Positions 24,330 to 33,283 of a DNA stretch of 64,000 nt are shown in pieces (the first letter of the stretch is position 1; the number at the start of each line of letters is the position of its first letter). A program made the translations under genes and the position numbers. This DNA comes from Candidatus Gastranaerophilales bacterium (lineage in GTDB: Bacteria > Cyanobacteriota > Vampirovibrionia > Gastranaerophilales > Gastranaerophilaceae), in assembly GCA_944325175.1 (NCBI GenBank), contig CALUYZ010000008.1, positions 1-64,000 on the forward strand. Direction: 5' to 3'. Under the pieces are notes generated by a model. The model had not been told where the DNA came from. It saw only the letters and a list, made by a program, of their open reading frames with translations, and did not search any database.

Positions 24330-25301
24330 ATGAAAAAGAAAACAGGCTTTACTTTAGCTGAAATTCTAATCACCTTAGCAATTATAGGTATAGTAGCTGC
24401 AATTACTTTACCAAGCTTACTTGTAAACGTAAACGAAAAGGCATGGGATGCTCAAAAGAAAGCACTTCATGCCAGACTAGCTCAAGCTATCGGGCAAATG
24501 AACACCCTAGGCGGCTATGGAACATACACGGAAGGTGAAGACGGAGTTGCAACAGCAGATACAGCCGCTGAAAGTTTTATTTTAGATGCGCTATCAAAAG
24601 TTTATAAAATTAACAACGTTTGCGGACCCGATAAATTAAGCTCATGCGGTATTCCAAGCAAAATTACAACATTGGATGCTGTTTCTGAAATTAATTTTCC
24701 AAGCAAAATGAGCGAGTTAAATGCAAAACTTTTAAATGAATACCACAATACAGGTGAAGACGGTGATATGGCAGATACAAAAGCTGCTGCATTTGAAACA
24801 GTGAATGGGGAAACAATAGCAGTATTCTATAACCCATTATGTAGTTCAGATACAACAGCCAATCATTATGCTCAAAACAAAATGTGTGTAAATTTCATAT
24901 ATGACTTAAATGGTAGTGAAGGACCAAATCAAGTTGGTAAAGATGTTGGTTTCATAACGGCTTTTTATAATAAAAACCCTGTTGTTGTAGCACCTGTTCC
25001 ATATAACACAGATTATACATCGGGGGTGCCACAGTATACAGAAATAGAGGGTAAAGTAGATGCACAAGAAGTATGTAAAACCTTGGGACAAGATCTAAGA
25101 CTTCCTGATAGAGATGAACTCGCATCGCTTTTTGTTAATGCACCTCTCAACAACCTTGACAAAAGCACAGGTGGTTATTGGTCAAGTTCAGTAATTTCAA
25201 ATGGTACTTTAAGATCAGCATGGGCTCAGCTCTTCAATGACGGTAGCCGCAGCCTTTACGGACGTTCTGGCACAGGGACTGTGCGTTGCATTAGAGAATA
25301 A
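24330..25301 (+). CDS. type IV pilin-like protein 1 with lectin-like (DUF1566-type) C-terminus
   Basis: The 323-residue protein has a class III prepilin signal: MKKKTG|FTLAEILITLAIIGIV, with cleavage after Gly and Glu at +5. The 35 residues after the helix (NVNEKAWDAQKKALHARL) are almost invariant in the four paralogues. Four cysteines follow (NVCGPDKLSSCG; a NPLCSS...KMCVNF pair). The C-terminal ~70 residues, LRLPDRDELASLF, YWSSS, AWAQLF and VRCIRE, match the DUF1566/Lcl C-type-lectin-like fold. It is probably exported by the type IV pilus machinery as a surface adhesin or minor pilin. The Shine-Dalgarno is GAAAGG. Confidence 0.85.
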   Translation: MKKKTGFTLAEILITLAIIGIVAAITLPSLLVNVNEKAWDAQKKALHARLAQAIGQMNTLGGYGTYTEGEDGVATADTAAESFILDALSKVYKINNVCGPDKLSSCGIPSKITTLDAVSEINFPSKMSELNAKLLNEYHNTGEDGDMADTKAAAFETVNGETIAVFYNPLCSSDTTANHYAQNKMCVNFIYDLNGSEGPNQVGKDVGFITAFYNKNPVVVAPVPYNTDYTSGVPQYTEIEGKVDAQEVCKTLGQDLRLPDRDELASLFVNAPLNNLDKSTGGYWSSSVISNGTLRSAWAQLFNDGSRSLYGRSGTGTVRCIRE

Positions 25302-25364
25302 ATTTGACATTTAACTAAAATTCAATAAGAACTTGCGATTATTTTATTTGGCAAATTATCAAAC

Positions 25365-25402
25365 AAGCGTCACTTTTTTTAAGTGGCGCTTTTTGTTTTT
25401 TT
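25365..25402 (+). terminator. terminator after pilin 1
   Basis: AAGCGTCACTT and AAGTGGCGCTT form an 11-bp stem with one G-U pair and a T5 loop, followed by TTTTG and a T-run. It separates pilin 1 from pilin 2. A further hairpin TTGGGCTGAAAGCCCAA lies at about 25445-25461. Confidence 0.85.
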
Positions 25403-25495
25403 TGGTTTTTCAACATAGGTGGTACAATAAAGCAACATAATGATGTTGGGCTGAAAGCCCAACCTACTACTTATTAAGTAAAAAATTAACAAAAA

Positions 25496-25665
25496 TGCAC
25501 CATAATGAACGATATTGGTGCATTTATCTTCTTTTTCACAATATATCATTGTTTTCACATTAATTCAAGAGGTCATAACTTTAATTTTTTTTATTTTTTA
25601 ATGTATAAGATGCTTAAATGATAAGGTTTTTAACCTCTTGCATCAAATTCGTTCAAATTGGTGCA
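25496..25665 (+). promoter_or_regulatory. pilin 2 leader with the same competing TTGGTGCA elements
   Basis: TGCACCA (25496-25502) can pair with TTGGTGCA at 25515-25522 or at 25658-25665. The distal copy is only 7 nt before the GAAAGGA ribosome site, so pairing there could also hide the ribosome site. The intervening sequence is alignable with the pilin 1 leader over about 190 bp. Confidence 0.5.
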
Positions 25666-25686
25666 AAGTTGAAAGGATAGAAAAAT

Positions 25687-26661
25687 ATGAAAAAGACAAG
25701 AGGTTTTACGCTTGCTGAAGTATTGATTACTTTGGCAATTATAGGAATTGTGGCTGCGATTACGTTGCCAAGTTTGTTGGTGAATGTAAACGAGAAAGCA
25801 TGGGATGCACAAAAGAAGGCGCTTCATGCAAGGTTGGCGCAAGCAATAGGGCAAATGAACACATTGGGTGGGTATGGAACGTATACGGAAGATGAGGAAG
25901 GAACTGCAACAGAAGATACGGCAGCTGAAAGTTTTATTTTAGATGCAATGTCAAAGGTTTATAAAATAAATAATGTTTGCGGACCCGATAAATTAAGCTC
26001 ATGCGGTATTCCAAGTAAAATCACAACATTGGATGCGGTTTCTGAAATTAATTTTCCAAGCAAAATGAGCGAGTTAAATGCAAAACTTTTAAATGAAATA
26101 AATCATTCGCCTGAAAAAGATGGAAAGATGGCAGACACAAAAGCCTCGGCCTTTGAAACAGTTAACGGGGAATCAATAGCGGTTTTTTATAACCCTTCAT
26201 GCGGTTCAAACACAACATTTGCAAACTATGCACAAGATAAGATGTGCGTTAATTTTATTTATGACCTAAATAGCAACGAAGGACCCAATCAAGTAGGCAA
26301 AGACATTGGCTTTATTACAGTGTTTGGAAACAAGAATCCGGTTGTAGTTGCACCTGTACCACACAATAAGGATTATATGTCTGCAGTTCCTCAATATTCA
26401 GAAGCGGAAGGAACACCGGATGCATCAAGCGTGTGCAAAATTATGGCAGAAGATTTAAGGCTGCCTGATATAAACGAACTTGCAGCATTATTCATCAATG
26501 CACCGCTTATCAACTTAGGCGAAAACAAAAGCTTGTATTGGTCAAGCTCAGTCTTTTCGGTTGGTTCCTCAGGAACTGCATGGCGACTTTATTTTGCAGA
26601 CGGGGGACGAGCCCGCACAGCTCGCTCAGGTGCGCACAATGTACGTTGTATTAAAAGATAA
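25687..26661 (+). CDS. type IV pilin-like protein 2 with lectin-like C-terminus
   Basis: The 324-residue paralogue of pilin 1 starts MKKTRG|FTLAEVLITLAIIGIV with Glu at +5. The stretch 25975-26097 is nearly identical in DNA to 24618-24740 of pilin 1 (three differences in 123 bp), while the 5' end has many synonymous changes, pointing to gene conversion. The lectin-like end is LRLPDINELAALF, YWSSS, AWRLYF and VRCIKR. The DNA of the last 60 nt is unusually GC-rich for this genome. Confidence 0.85.
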   Translation: MKKTRGFTLAEVLITLAIIGIVAAITLPSLLVNVNEKAWDAQKKALHARLAQAIGQMNTLGGYGTYTEDEEGTATEDTAAESFILDAMSKVYKINNVCGPDKLSSCGIPSKITTLDAVSEINFPSKMSELNAKLLNEINHSPEKDGKMADTKASAFETVNGESIAVFYNPSCGSNTTFANYAQDKMCVNFIYDLNSNEGPNQVGKDIGFITVFGNKNPVVVAPVPHNKDYMSAVPQYSEAEGTPDASSVCKIMAEDLRLPDINELAALFINAPLINLGENKSLYWSSSVFSVGSSGTAWRLYFADGGRARTARSGAHNVRCIKR

Positions 26662-26882
26662 CTTTTTAATTATCAATAACTAAAAATTGACAAAAATCAA
26701 ACAAAATTCTTTTATCTGCACATTTTAACTGTAAAAAGGTGTTATTTAACAAATAATGCCTTTTTCTGTAAATTAAATTCTCTGCTTGAAGGCAATTAAA
26801 AATAATGATAATATGGGAATATGTGAAGTATTACTTCATTATGTATTTCTTTGGAACCAAAAGAATAGAAAGGTAATTTTTT

Positions 26883-27854
26883 ATGAAAAAGAAAACAGGC
26901 TTTACTTTGGCCGAAATCCTTATTACTTTAGCAATTATAGGAATTGTCGCAGCAATTACTTTGCCAAGTTTGCTTGTGAATGTAAACGAAAAGGCATGGG
27001 ATGCACAGAAAAAAGCTCTTCATGCAAGACTGGCTCAAGCAATAGGGCAGATGAACACACTGGGCGGATATGGAACGTATACAGAAGACGGTGACGGTGC
27101 CATAACGGCTGATACCGCCGCTGAAAGTTTTATTTTAGATGCACTTTCTAAGGTTTATAAAATAAATAACGTTTGCGGACCCGATAAACTAAGTTCTTGC
27201 GGTATTCCAAGCAAAATTACAACATTGGGCGCAGCTTCTGAAATTACATTTCCAAGCAAGATGAGCGAACTAAATTCAAAACTTTTAAACGGAAGCCATG
27301 TATCAGGTGAAGACGGTGATGTAGCAGACACAAAAGCTGCTGCATTTGAAACGGTTAACGGTGAATCAATAGCAGTATTTTATAACCCATTGTGCAGTTC
27401 AGATACAACAGTTAACCACTACGCTCAAAACAAAATGTGTGTCAATTTTGTCTATGACTTAAACGGTAGCGAAGGACCAAACCAAGTAGGTAAAGACGTT
27501 GGTTTTATTACAGCTTTATACAACAGAAATCCGGTTGTAGTAGCACCGGTTCCATACGATAAAGATTATACATCAACAGTACCTCAATATTCAGACGCAG
27601 CAGACAAATTAGATGCACCGGCTGCATGTAAATCGTTAGGAGAAGATTTAAGAGTACCTGATAAAGATGAAGTTGCATCATTATTTATTAATGCACCTCT
27701 AATTAATTTAGATAAAAGTACAAACTACTATTGGTCAGGTTCAGTGTTATCAACCGGCACTTCAGGATTAGCATGGGGTCAAGCCTTCTCAACGGGTGGA
27801 AGAAACCATCCAACACGTTCAAACCCATATTACGTACGTTGCATTATGAAATAG
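26883..27854 (+). CDS. type IV pilin-like protein 3 with lectin-like C-terminus
   Basis: The 323-residue paralogue starts MKKKTG|FTLAEILITLAIIGIV after the ribosome site GAAAGG. The middle region 27441-27532 is nearly identical in DNA to pilin 4 (four differences in 92 bp). The C-terminal domain reads LRVPDKDEVASLF, YYWSGS, AWGQAF and YVRCIMK, with the family pattern kept but the loop residues different from the sisters. Its leader shares the TGAAGT/ACTTCA palindrome with pilin 1. Probably a surface-exposed minor pilin or adhesin. Confidence 0.85.
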   Translation: MKKKTGFTLAEILITLAIIGIVAAITLPSLLVNVNEKAWDAQKKALHARLAQAIGQMNTLGGYGTYTEDGDGAITADTAAESFILDALSKVYKINNVCGPDKLSSCGIPSKITTLGAASEITFPSKMSELNSKLLNGSHVSGEDGDVADTKAAAFETVNGESIAVFYNPLCSSDTTVNHYAQNKMCVNFVYDLNGSEGPNQVGKDVGFITALYNRNPVVVAPVPYDKDYTSTVPQYSDAADKLDAPAACKSLGEDLRVPDKDEVASLFINAPLINLDKSTNYYWSGSVLSTGTSGLAWGQAFSTGGRNHPTRSNPYYVRCIMK

Positions 27855-27932
27855 GGTTAAGTTTTTAGATATATAACAAAATCAATAATTGAAAACATTC
27901 TAAATAGCTATAAAGACAGAAAGGCGATTTTT

Positions 27933-28895
27933 ATGAAGAAGAAAAAAGGCTTTACTTTAGCTGAAATTCTTATTACTTTGGCAATTATAGGAATTGTGGC
28001 AGCAATTACTTTGCCAAGTTTGTTGGTGAATGTTAACGAAAAAGCATGGGATGCACAAAAAAGGGCGCTTCATGCAAGATTGGCTCAAGCAATAGGACAG
28101 ATGAACACATTGGGTGGCTATGGAACTTTTGAAACCGACGATGACGGGGCTGCAACTACAGATACCGCAGCTGAGAGTTTTATTTTAGATGCATTATCAA
28201 AGGTATACAAAATAAACAACGTTTGTGGACCTGATAAACTAAGTTCTTGCGGTTTGCCATCTAAAATTACAACGTTTGACGGGGCAAAAGAATTAAATTT
28301 TCCAAGCAAAATGAGCGAACTAAATTCAAATTTATTAAATGGGTCTCACATGGCAAATGAAGACGGAAACGTGGCAGATACAAAAGCTGCGGCATTTGAA
28401 ACCGTAAACGGCGAATCCATTGCAGTTTATTATAATCCTCTTTGCAGCTCTGACACAAGCACAACACATTATGCTCAAAATAAAATGTGTGTAAATTTTG
28501 TCTATGACTTAAACGGTAGCGAAGGACCAAACCAAGTTGGTAAAGACGTTGGTTTTATTACAGCCTTATACAACAGAAACCCTTCAGTTGTCGCTCCTAT
28601 TTTATATCCAAAAAGCGCAGGAAGTGCGCAAATAGATAGTGCAAGCGAAGATAAACCAAACGCTTCCGGATTATGTAAAACACAAAGCGAGGGTTTAAGA
28701 TTACCCGATAGAGATGAAGCAGCTTCTATTTTTATTAATGCAACTTTATTAAATATGCCAAGTGACGCAATTTGGACAGGTTCAATAATTTCAGTTGGCA
28801 CGAACGGGCGTGCTTGGTATCAACATCTTGGAACAGGCGGCAGACTTCAAAACGGGCGCACGGTTAGCTATAAAGTACAATGTATTCAAAAATAA
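27933..28895 (+). CDS. type IV pilin-like protein 4 with lectin-like C-terminus
   Basis: The 320-residue last copy starts MKKKKG|FTLAEILITLAIIGIV, 78 nt after pilin 3, and may be co-transcribed with it. The C-terminal domain is the most diverged: LRLPDRDEAASIF, IWTGS, AWYQHL and VQCIQK, with the conserved Arg of VRCI changed to Gln. A ribosome site GAAAGG is present. Transcription ends at the strong terminator at 28912-28940. Confidence 0.85.
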   Translation: MKKKKGFTLAEILITLAIIGIVAAITLPSLLVNVNEKAWDAQKRALHARLAQAIGQMNTLGGYGTFETDDDGAATTDTAAESFILDALSKVYKINNVCGPDKLSSCGLPSKITTFDGAKELNFPSKMSELNSNLLNGSHMANEDGNVADTKAAAFETVNGESIAVYYNPLCSSDTSTTHYAQNKMCVNFVYDLNGSEGPNQVGKDVGFITALYNRNPSVVAPILYPKSAGSAQIDSASEDKPNASGLCKTQSEGLRLPDRDEAASIFINATLLNMPSDAIWTGSIISVGTNGRAWYQHLGTGGRLQNGRTVSYKVQCIQK

Positions 28896-28911
28896 ATAAT
28901 TATATATATTT

Positions 28912-28940
28912 AAACCCCCAAGTGATTTGCTTGGGGGTTT
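28912..28940. terminator. bidirectional terminator between pilin 4 and fusA
   Basis: AAACCCCCAAG and CTTGGGGGTTT form an 11-bp GC-rich stem with loop TGATTTG between convergent genes. Confidence 0.85.
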
Positions 28941-28963
28941 AAGTTTGTATTCAATTCAAATAT

Positions 28964-31051
28964 CTATGCAGAAGCACCTGATTTTGAAATGATTTCAGTT
29001 TCAATGTTTGTTGGAACTTGTTCATATTTAGAAAATTCCATTGAGAAGGTACCACGACCTTGTGTTTTTGAACGGATGTCGGTTGCATAACCAAACATTT
29101 CAGCCAAAGGAACGATTGCTCTGATTTTTTGAATTCCTGTTCCTTCGATAATTTCCATACCTTCTACACGGCCTCTTCTTGATGAAATATCACCAATAAT
29201 ATCACCTGTGTTTTCTTCAGGAACTTCGATTTCAACTTTCATCATAGGTTCTAAGATGCAAGGTCTTGCTTTTTTGCAGCCTTCTTTAATGGCCATAGAA
29301 CCGGCAATTTTAAATGCCATTTCAGATGAGTCAACTTCGTGGTATGAACCATCATAAAGTTCAACTTTAACGTCTATCATAGGATAGCCGGCTAAGATAC
29401 CGCCTTCGAGTGCTTCTTCCATACCTTTTCTTGCAGGTTCGATATATTCTTTAGGAATAGCACCACCAACGATTTTGTTTTCAAATACAAAGCCTGCATT
29501 TTCTTCAGCCGGTGAAATTCTAACTTTAACATGGCCGTATTGACCTTTACCACCTGATTGACGAATGAATTTAGAATCTTGGTCAGAATTGCCTCTGATT
29601 GTTTCTCTGTATGCAACTTGAGGTTTACCAACGTTAGCATCAACTTTGAATTCTCTCATCAAACGGTCTACGATAATGTCTAAGTGCAATTCGCCCATAC
29701 CTGAAATAATTGTTTGTCCGGTTTCATTATCTGTTTTAACTCTGAATGACGGATCTTCTTCAGCAAGTTTTTGAAGAGCGATAGCCATTTTATCTTGGTC
29801 TGCTTTTGTTTTAGGTTCAATAGCAACAGAGATAACAGGTTCAGGGAAGCTCATTCTTTCTAAGATAATAGGAGCTTTTTCATCACATAATGTGTCACCT
29901 GTTGTTGTATCTTTTAAACCAACTGCTGCGCAGATGTCACCGGCGTATACTTCGTTTTCTTCAAGTCTTTGGTCAGCATACATACGAACCAATCTTGAGA
30001 TACGTTCTTTTTTGCCGTTTGTAGCATTTAAAACGTATGAACCTGATGTAATTTTGCCTGAATAAACTCTCAAGAATGTTAAACGACCAACATAAGGGTC
30101 TGTCATAACTTTGAATGCCAAAGCTGAGAAAGGTTCTTCATCTGAAGAGTTACGTGTTGTTTTTGTACCGTCTTCAAGTTCACCTTCGATAGCTTTAACG
30201 TCAACAGGAGAAGGCATTAATTCAACGATTGAATCTAACAATAATTGAACGCCTTTGTTTTTAAATGCTGTACCGCAAGTAACAGGAACAATTTTGTTAT
30301 CGCAAACAGCTTTTCTTAAACCTGCTTTTAATTCTTCAACAGTAATTGATTCAGGGTCTTCAAAGAATTTTTCCATTAAAGCATCATCTGTTTCTGCTAT
30401 TGCTTCAACTAAAGCTTCTCTGTATTCTTTAGCTTTATCAAGCATATCAGCAGGAATTTCTTCTTCTCTGATATCAGTACCTAAATCGTTTGTATAAATT
30501 TCAGCTTTCATGGTGAACAAGTCAATAAGACCTGTAAATTTATCTTCAGCACCGATTGGAAGTCTGATTGGGTGAGCATTACCGCCCAATCTGTTTCTGA
30601 TTTGATCAACTACACGATAGAAGTTTGCACCGGTTCTGTCCATTTTGTTAACAAAAACCATTCTTGGAACTTCGTATCTGTTTGCTTGTCTCCAAACGGT
30701 TTCAGATTGTGATTGAACACCGCCAACCGCACAAAATACAGCAACAACGCCGTCTAGTACACGGAGTGAACGTTCAACTTCGATTGTAAAGTCAACGTGA
30801 CCGGGGGTGTCAATAACGTTTATTTGGTGGCCTTTCCAATTAGCTGTAACAGCAGCTGATTGAATTGTGATGCCACGTTCTCTTTCTTGTTCCATAAAGT
30901 CGGTAACAGCAGCGCCGTCATGAACTTCACCGATTTTATGAGTTTTACCTGTATAAAATAAGATACGTTCGGTTGTGGTTGTTTTACCTGCGTCGATGTG
31001 GGCAGCAATACCAATGTTTCTTATTTTTTCAAGTGGAGTTTGTCTTGGCAT
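28964..31051 (-). CDS. fusA: elongation factor G
   Basis: The 695-residue translational GTPase moves tRNA and mRNA through the ribosome. G1 is [10 protein letters not shown]3 is DTPGHVDF, G4 is NKMD, and the switch region RERGITI is intact. Domains II-V follow at normal length, with GGKGQYGHV in domain IV and [10 protein letters not shown] in domain V. The ribosome site is AAGGAAA. It stands alone, without rpsL, rpsG or tuf, so the usual str operon is split. It looks like the main EF-G rather than an EF-G2 type. Confidence 0.97.
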   Translation of the reverse strand: MPRQTPLEKIRNIGIAAHIDAGKTTTTERILFYTGKTHKIGEVHDGAAVTDFMEQERERGITIQSAAVTANWKGHQINVIDTPGHVDFTIEVERSLRVLDGVVAVFCAVGGVQSQSETVWRQANRYEVPRMVFVNKMDRTGANFYRVVDQIRNRLGGNAHPIRLPIGAEDKFTGLIDLFTMKAEIYTNDLGTDIREEEIPADMLDKAKEYREALVEAIAETDDALMEKFFEDPESITVEELKAGLRKAVCDNKIVPVTCGTAFKNKGVQLLLDSIVELMPSPVDVKAIEGELEDGTKTTRNSSDEEPFSALAFKVMTDPYVGRLTFLRVYSGKITSGSYVLNATNGKKERISRLVRMYADQRLEENEVYAGDICAAVGLKDTTTGDTLCDEKAPIILERMSFPEPVISVAIEPKTKADQDKMAIALQKLAEEDPSFRVKTDNETGQTIISGMGELHLDIIVDRLMREFKVDANVGKPQVAYRETIRGNSDQDSKFIRQSGGKGQYGHVKVRISPAEENAGFVFENKIVGGAIPKEYIEPARKGMEEALEGGILAGYPMIDVKVELYDGSYHEVDSSEMAFKIAGSMAIKEGCKKARPCILEPMMKVEIEVPEENTGDIIGDISSRRGRVEGMEIIEGTGIQKIRAIVPLAEMFGYATDIRSKTQGRGTFSMEFSKYEQVPTNIETEIISKSGASA

Positions 31052-31161
31052 TTTTATTTTCCTTATTTAACTAAATGTAACTGTTTCTTTCGATATTTTC
31101 ACACAAACACTATCTATTGTAAAGATTGACGAATTTTGAACTAAAAATTACTTAATATTGA

Positions 31162-31653
31162 TTATTGATTATTTTCTTTAAATACAAAATTTTTAAGAAG
31201 CAGAAATGAAAGCATGGCAATAGGGAAAACTAAAATTGCTTGAGATAAATATTTGTCTACATGAAAATCTGCAACAAGTGTATCTAAAAAGTATCTGTTG
31301 ACAAAAAATGTTGTAATGTAGCACAAGAAAAATTTTACAATTAATTTATTATCGCTATTTTTAAATACAATTCTTCCTGTTGTTTGAAAATTAAACATAA
31401 TACCGATAATGTATGAAACACCAAGAGATAATGTGGGACGGGAAAGAATTGTGACACAAAGAGCGTATATAACGTATGAAAAAAGTGTATTTATAAAGCC
31501 TACAAAAAGAAATTTTATAAATTTTCTCTCAAAACGACTCAAAACACCAAAGAAAAATTTTGTATAGAACCATTCAAAAATAATAGAAAGTACGGAGCGA
31601 AACTTTTTATACTCCGTACTTTTCCTTATTGAATTTTCTATATTTCCAAACAT
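31162..31653 (-). CDS. GtrA-like membrane protein
   Basis: The 163-residue protein has four hydrophobic segments and the GtrA pattern: FIKFLFVGFINTLFSYVIY, then GIMFNFQTTGRIVFKN, then the last helix ending LLKNFVFKEN. GtrA proteins flip or support undecaprenyl-linked sugars for surface-polysaccharide modification. It begins 18 nt after rplA on the same strand and is probably a passenger of the ribosomal operon. The N-terminal ~40 residues are a cytoplasmic extension. Confidence 0.8.
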   Translation of the reverse strand: MFGNIENSIRKSTEYKKFRSVLSIIFEWFYTKFFFGVLSRFERKFIKFLFVGFINTLFSYVIYALCVTILSRPTLSLGVSYIIGIMFNFQTTGRIVFKNSDNKLIVKFFLCYITTFFVNRYFLDTLVADFHVDKYLSQAILVFPIAMLSFLLLKNFVFKENNQ

Positions 31654-31671
31654 TAAAGAAATATTTTACCT

Positions 31672-32397
31672 TTATTCAATGTAGTCTTTAATTTCAACAG
31701 CAATATTTTTCGGATCTAATTTGATACCGGGACCCATTGTTGTTGAAAGGTAAGCAGATTTAATGTATGTACCTTTAGCTGAAGCCGGTTTTGCTTTAAT
31801 AACAGCATCTGCTAATGTTGAATAGTTTTTCATTAAATCTTCTTTTGAGAATTTGATTTTTCCCAAAGGTACGTGAATCATACCTTGTTTGTCGGCTCTG
31901 AATTCAACTTTACCTGCTTTTGCGTCTTTAACAGCTTTAACAACATCAGGTGTAACAGTACCTGTTTTTGGGTTTGGCATTAAGCCTTTTGGACCCAAAA
32001 CTCTACCTAATTTACCTAAAGGTGCCATCATATCAGGTGTTGCAATTAATGTATCGAATTCAAACCAGCCGTTTTGAATTTTTTCGATAACATCTTCAGC
32101 ACCTGCTTCATCAGCGCCAGCTTCTTTAGCAAGAGCAGCTTTATCAGCTTTTGCGATAACGCAAACTCTGACAGTTTTACCTAAACCTGCAGGAAGAACT
32201 GTTGTGCTTCTAACTTGTTGATCAGCGTGTTTAACTTCAATACCTAATCTCATGTGACATTCAACTGTTTCATCGAATTTTGAAGTTTCAGACGCTACTT
32301 TTTGAAGCATATCAATAGCATCTGCAGCAGTTGCAGGCTGATTGAAGCCTTCCATTAATTCTTGTATTTTCTTTTGTTTTTTGGTTAATTTTGACAT
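31672..32397 (-). CDS. rplA: 50S ribosomal protein L1
   Basis: The 241-residue L1 binds 23S rRNA at the L1 stalk. Characteristic segments are [50 protein letters not shown] and [11 protein letters not shown]. It follows rplK by 50 nt. In many bacteria L1 represses its own rplKA mRNA by binding a leader that mimics rRNA. The usual next genes rplJ and rplL are absent; a gtrA-like gene follows instead. Confidence 0.97.
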   Translation of the reverse strand: MSKLTKKQKKIQELMEGFNQPATAADAIDMLQKVASETSKFDETVECHMRLGIEVKHADQQVRSTTVLPAGLGKTVRVCVIAKADKAALAKEAGADEAGAEDVIEKIQNGWFEFDTLIATPDMMAPLGKLGRVLGPKGLMPNPKTGTVTPDVVKAVKDAKAGKVEFRADKQGMIHVPLGKIKFSKEDLMKNYSTLADAVIKAKPASAKGTYIKSAYLSTTMGPGIKLDPKNIAVEIKDYIE

Positions 32398-32447
32398 TTT
32401 TTCTCCATTTCTTGCGGTAATAACGGCAATAAATTGCCTCCCGACGA

Positions 32448-32882
32448 TTAATCTACAACGGTAACGCCCATAGCTCTTGCGCTGCCTGCAATCATTTTAA
32501 CTGCAGCTTCCAAGCTTGTAGCATTAAGGTCTTCCATTTTAGTTTTAGCAATTTCTTCAAGTTGTGCTCTTGTAATTTGACCAACTTTGGATTTGTTTGG
32601 TTGAGCTGAACCTTTTGGTAAGTTAATTGCTTTTTTAATTAAAACAGCAGCTGGAGGTGATTTTGTCACAAATGTAAAGCTTCTGTCTTCATATACGTCA
32701 ATTACAACAGGAATAACATAGCCTGCCATTGAAGCAGTTCTATCGTTAAACTGTTTGCAAAAGTCCATGATGTTTACACCTTTTTGACCTAATGCAGGAC
32801 CAACGGGAGGTGAAGGATTTGCCTTTCCTGCTTCGATTTGAAGCTTGATTTTCCCTGTAACTTTTTTGTTTGATGGTGCCAT
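32448..32882 (-). CDS. rplK: 50S ribosomal protein L11
   Basis: The 144-residue L11 forms part of the GTPase-associated centre. Motifs are [21 protein letters not shown] (its proline-rich hinge), [32 protein letters not shown] and the C-terminal [11 protein letters not shown]. It starts after AAAAGGAGAAAATA. It is separated from nusG by an unusually long, hairpin-rich 401-nt spacer. Confidence 0.97.
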   Translation of the reverse strand: MAPSNKKVTGKIKLQIEAGKANPSPPVGPALGQKGVNIMDFCKQFNDRTASMAGYVIPVVIDVYEDRSFTFVTKSPPAAVLIKKAINLPKGSAQPNKSKVGQITRAQLEEIAKTKMEDLNATSLEAAVKMIAGSARAMGVTVVD

Positions 32883-32896
32883 TATTTTCTCCTTTT

Positions 32897-33283
32897 CTTG
32901 TGGTCAAGCGGGCAATTATTAAATCAAATGACAAATGATTTAGCCCTTCCACGGTTAACAATGTTTTTAGTGTTTAGCGTAATTTCGCTTTGTTTGATTT
33001 CGCTTCACCCTACGGAATTTCGCTCTCTTGAAATTCCTAGCGGCTCATTCCTTGAATTTTGCTTCAAAATTTCTTATTCAAGAAATTTTTCCGCTTCATC
33101 CGTCATTCGCCTTGGCGGGTTTCGCTTCGCTTCACCCTACGGAATTTCGCCTCTTGGATTTTGCTAGCGGTTCGCTTCTCTTGAGCTTCGCTTTTGAAAC
33201 CTTTCAGGTTTCAGTCGCTGCGCCGTTCGCTCACTTTGCCGCATTTCGCAAACTTGCGTTTGCTTCATGCTACGCAAAATCCG
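32897..33283 (-). other. hairpin-rich spacer between nusG and rplK
   Basis: No gene is seen in 32883-33283. On the minus (transcribed) strand it contains a series of small hairpins: GCAAAC-GCAA-GTTTGC (33247-33262), GAAACC-TGAAA-GGTTTC (about 33196-33212), CGCC-AA-GGCG (about 33108-33117) and AAATTTCTT-GAAT-AAGAAATTT (about 33067-33088). GAAGCGAA strings occur many times. A 45-bp unit occurs twice (32999-33043 and 33126-33170). G+C is higher than in neighbouring DNA. Confidence 0.6.

Noticed and set aside
25445-25461. TTGGGCTGAAAGCCCAA hairpin as a terminator
   Set aside because: It is a good stem but has no T-run, and a better terminator lies 50 bp upstream. It may be a small repeat element, but only one copy was noticed.
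28267-28801. Minus-strand open frames inside pilin 4
   Set aside because: They are antisense shadows of a conserved coding region with no ribosome site or family match.
25140-28895. Diversity-generating retroelement acting on the pilin tips
   Set aside because: The lectin-like fold and local GC rise suggested it, but the four 3' ends differ at all base types and include many synonymous changes, not adenine-specific changes against a template. No reverse transcriptase or template repeat is in the window.
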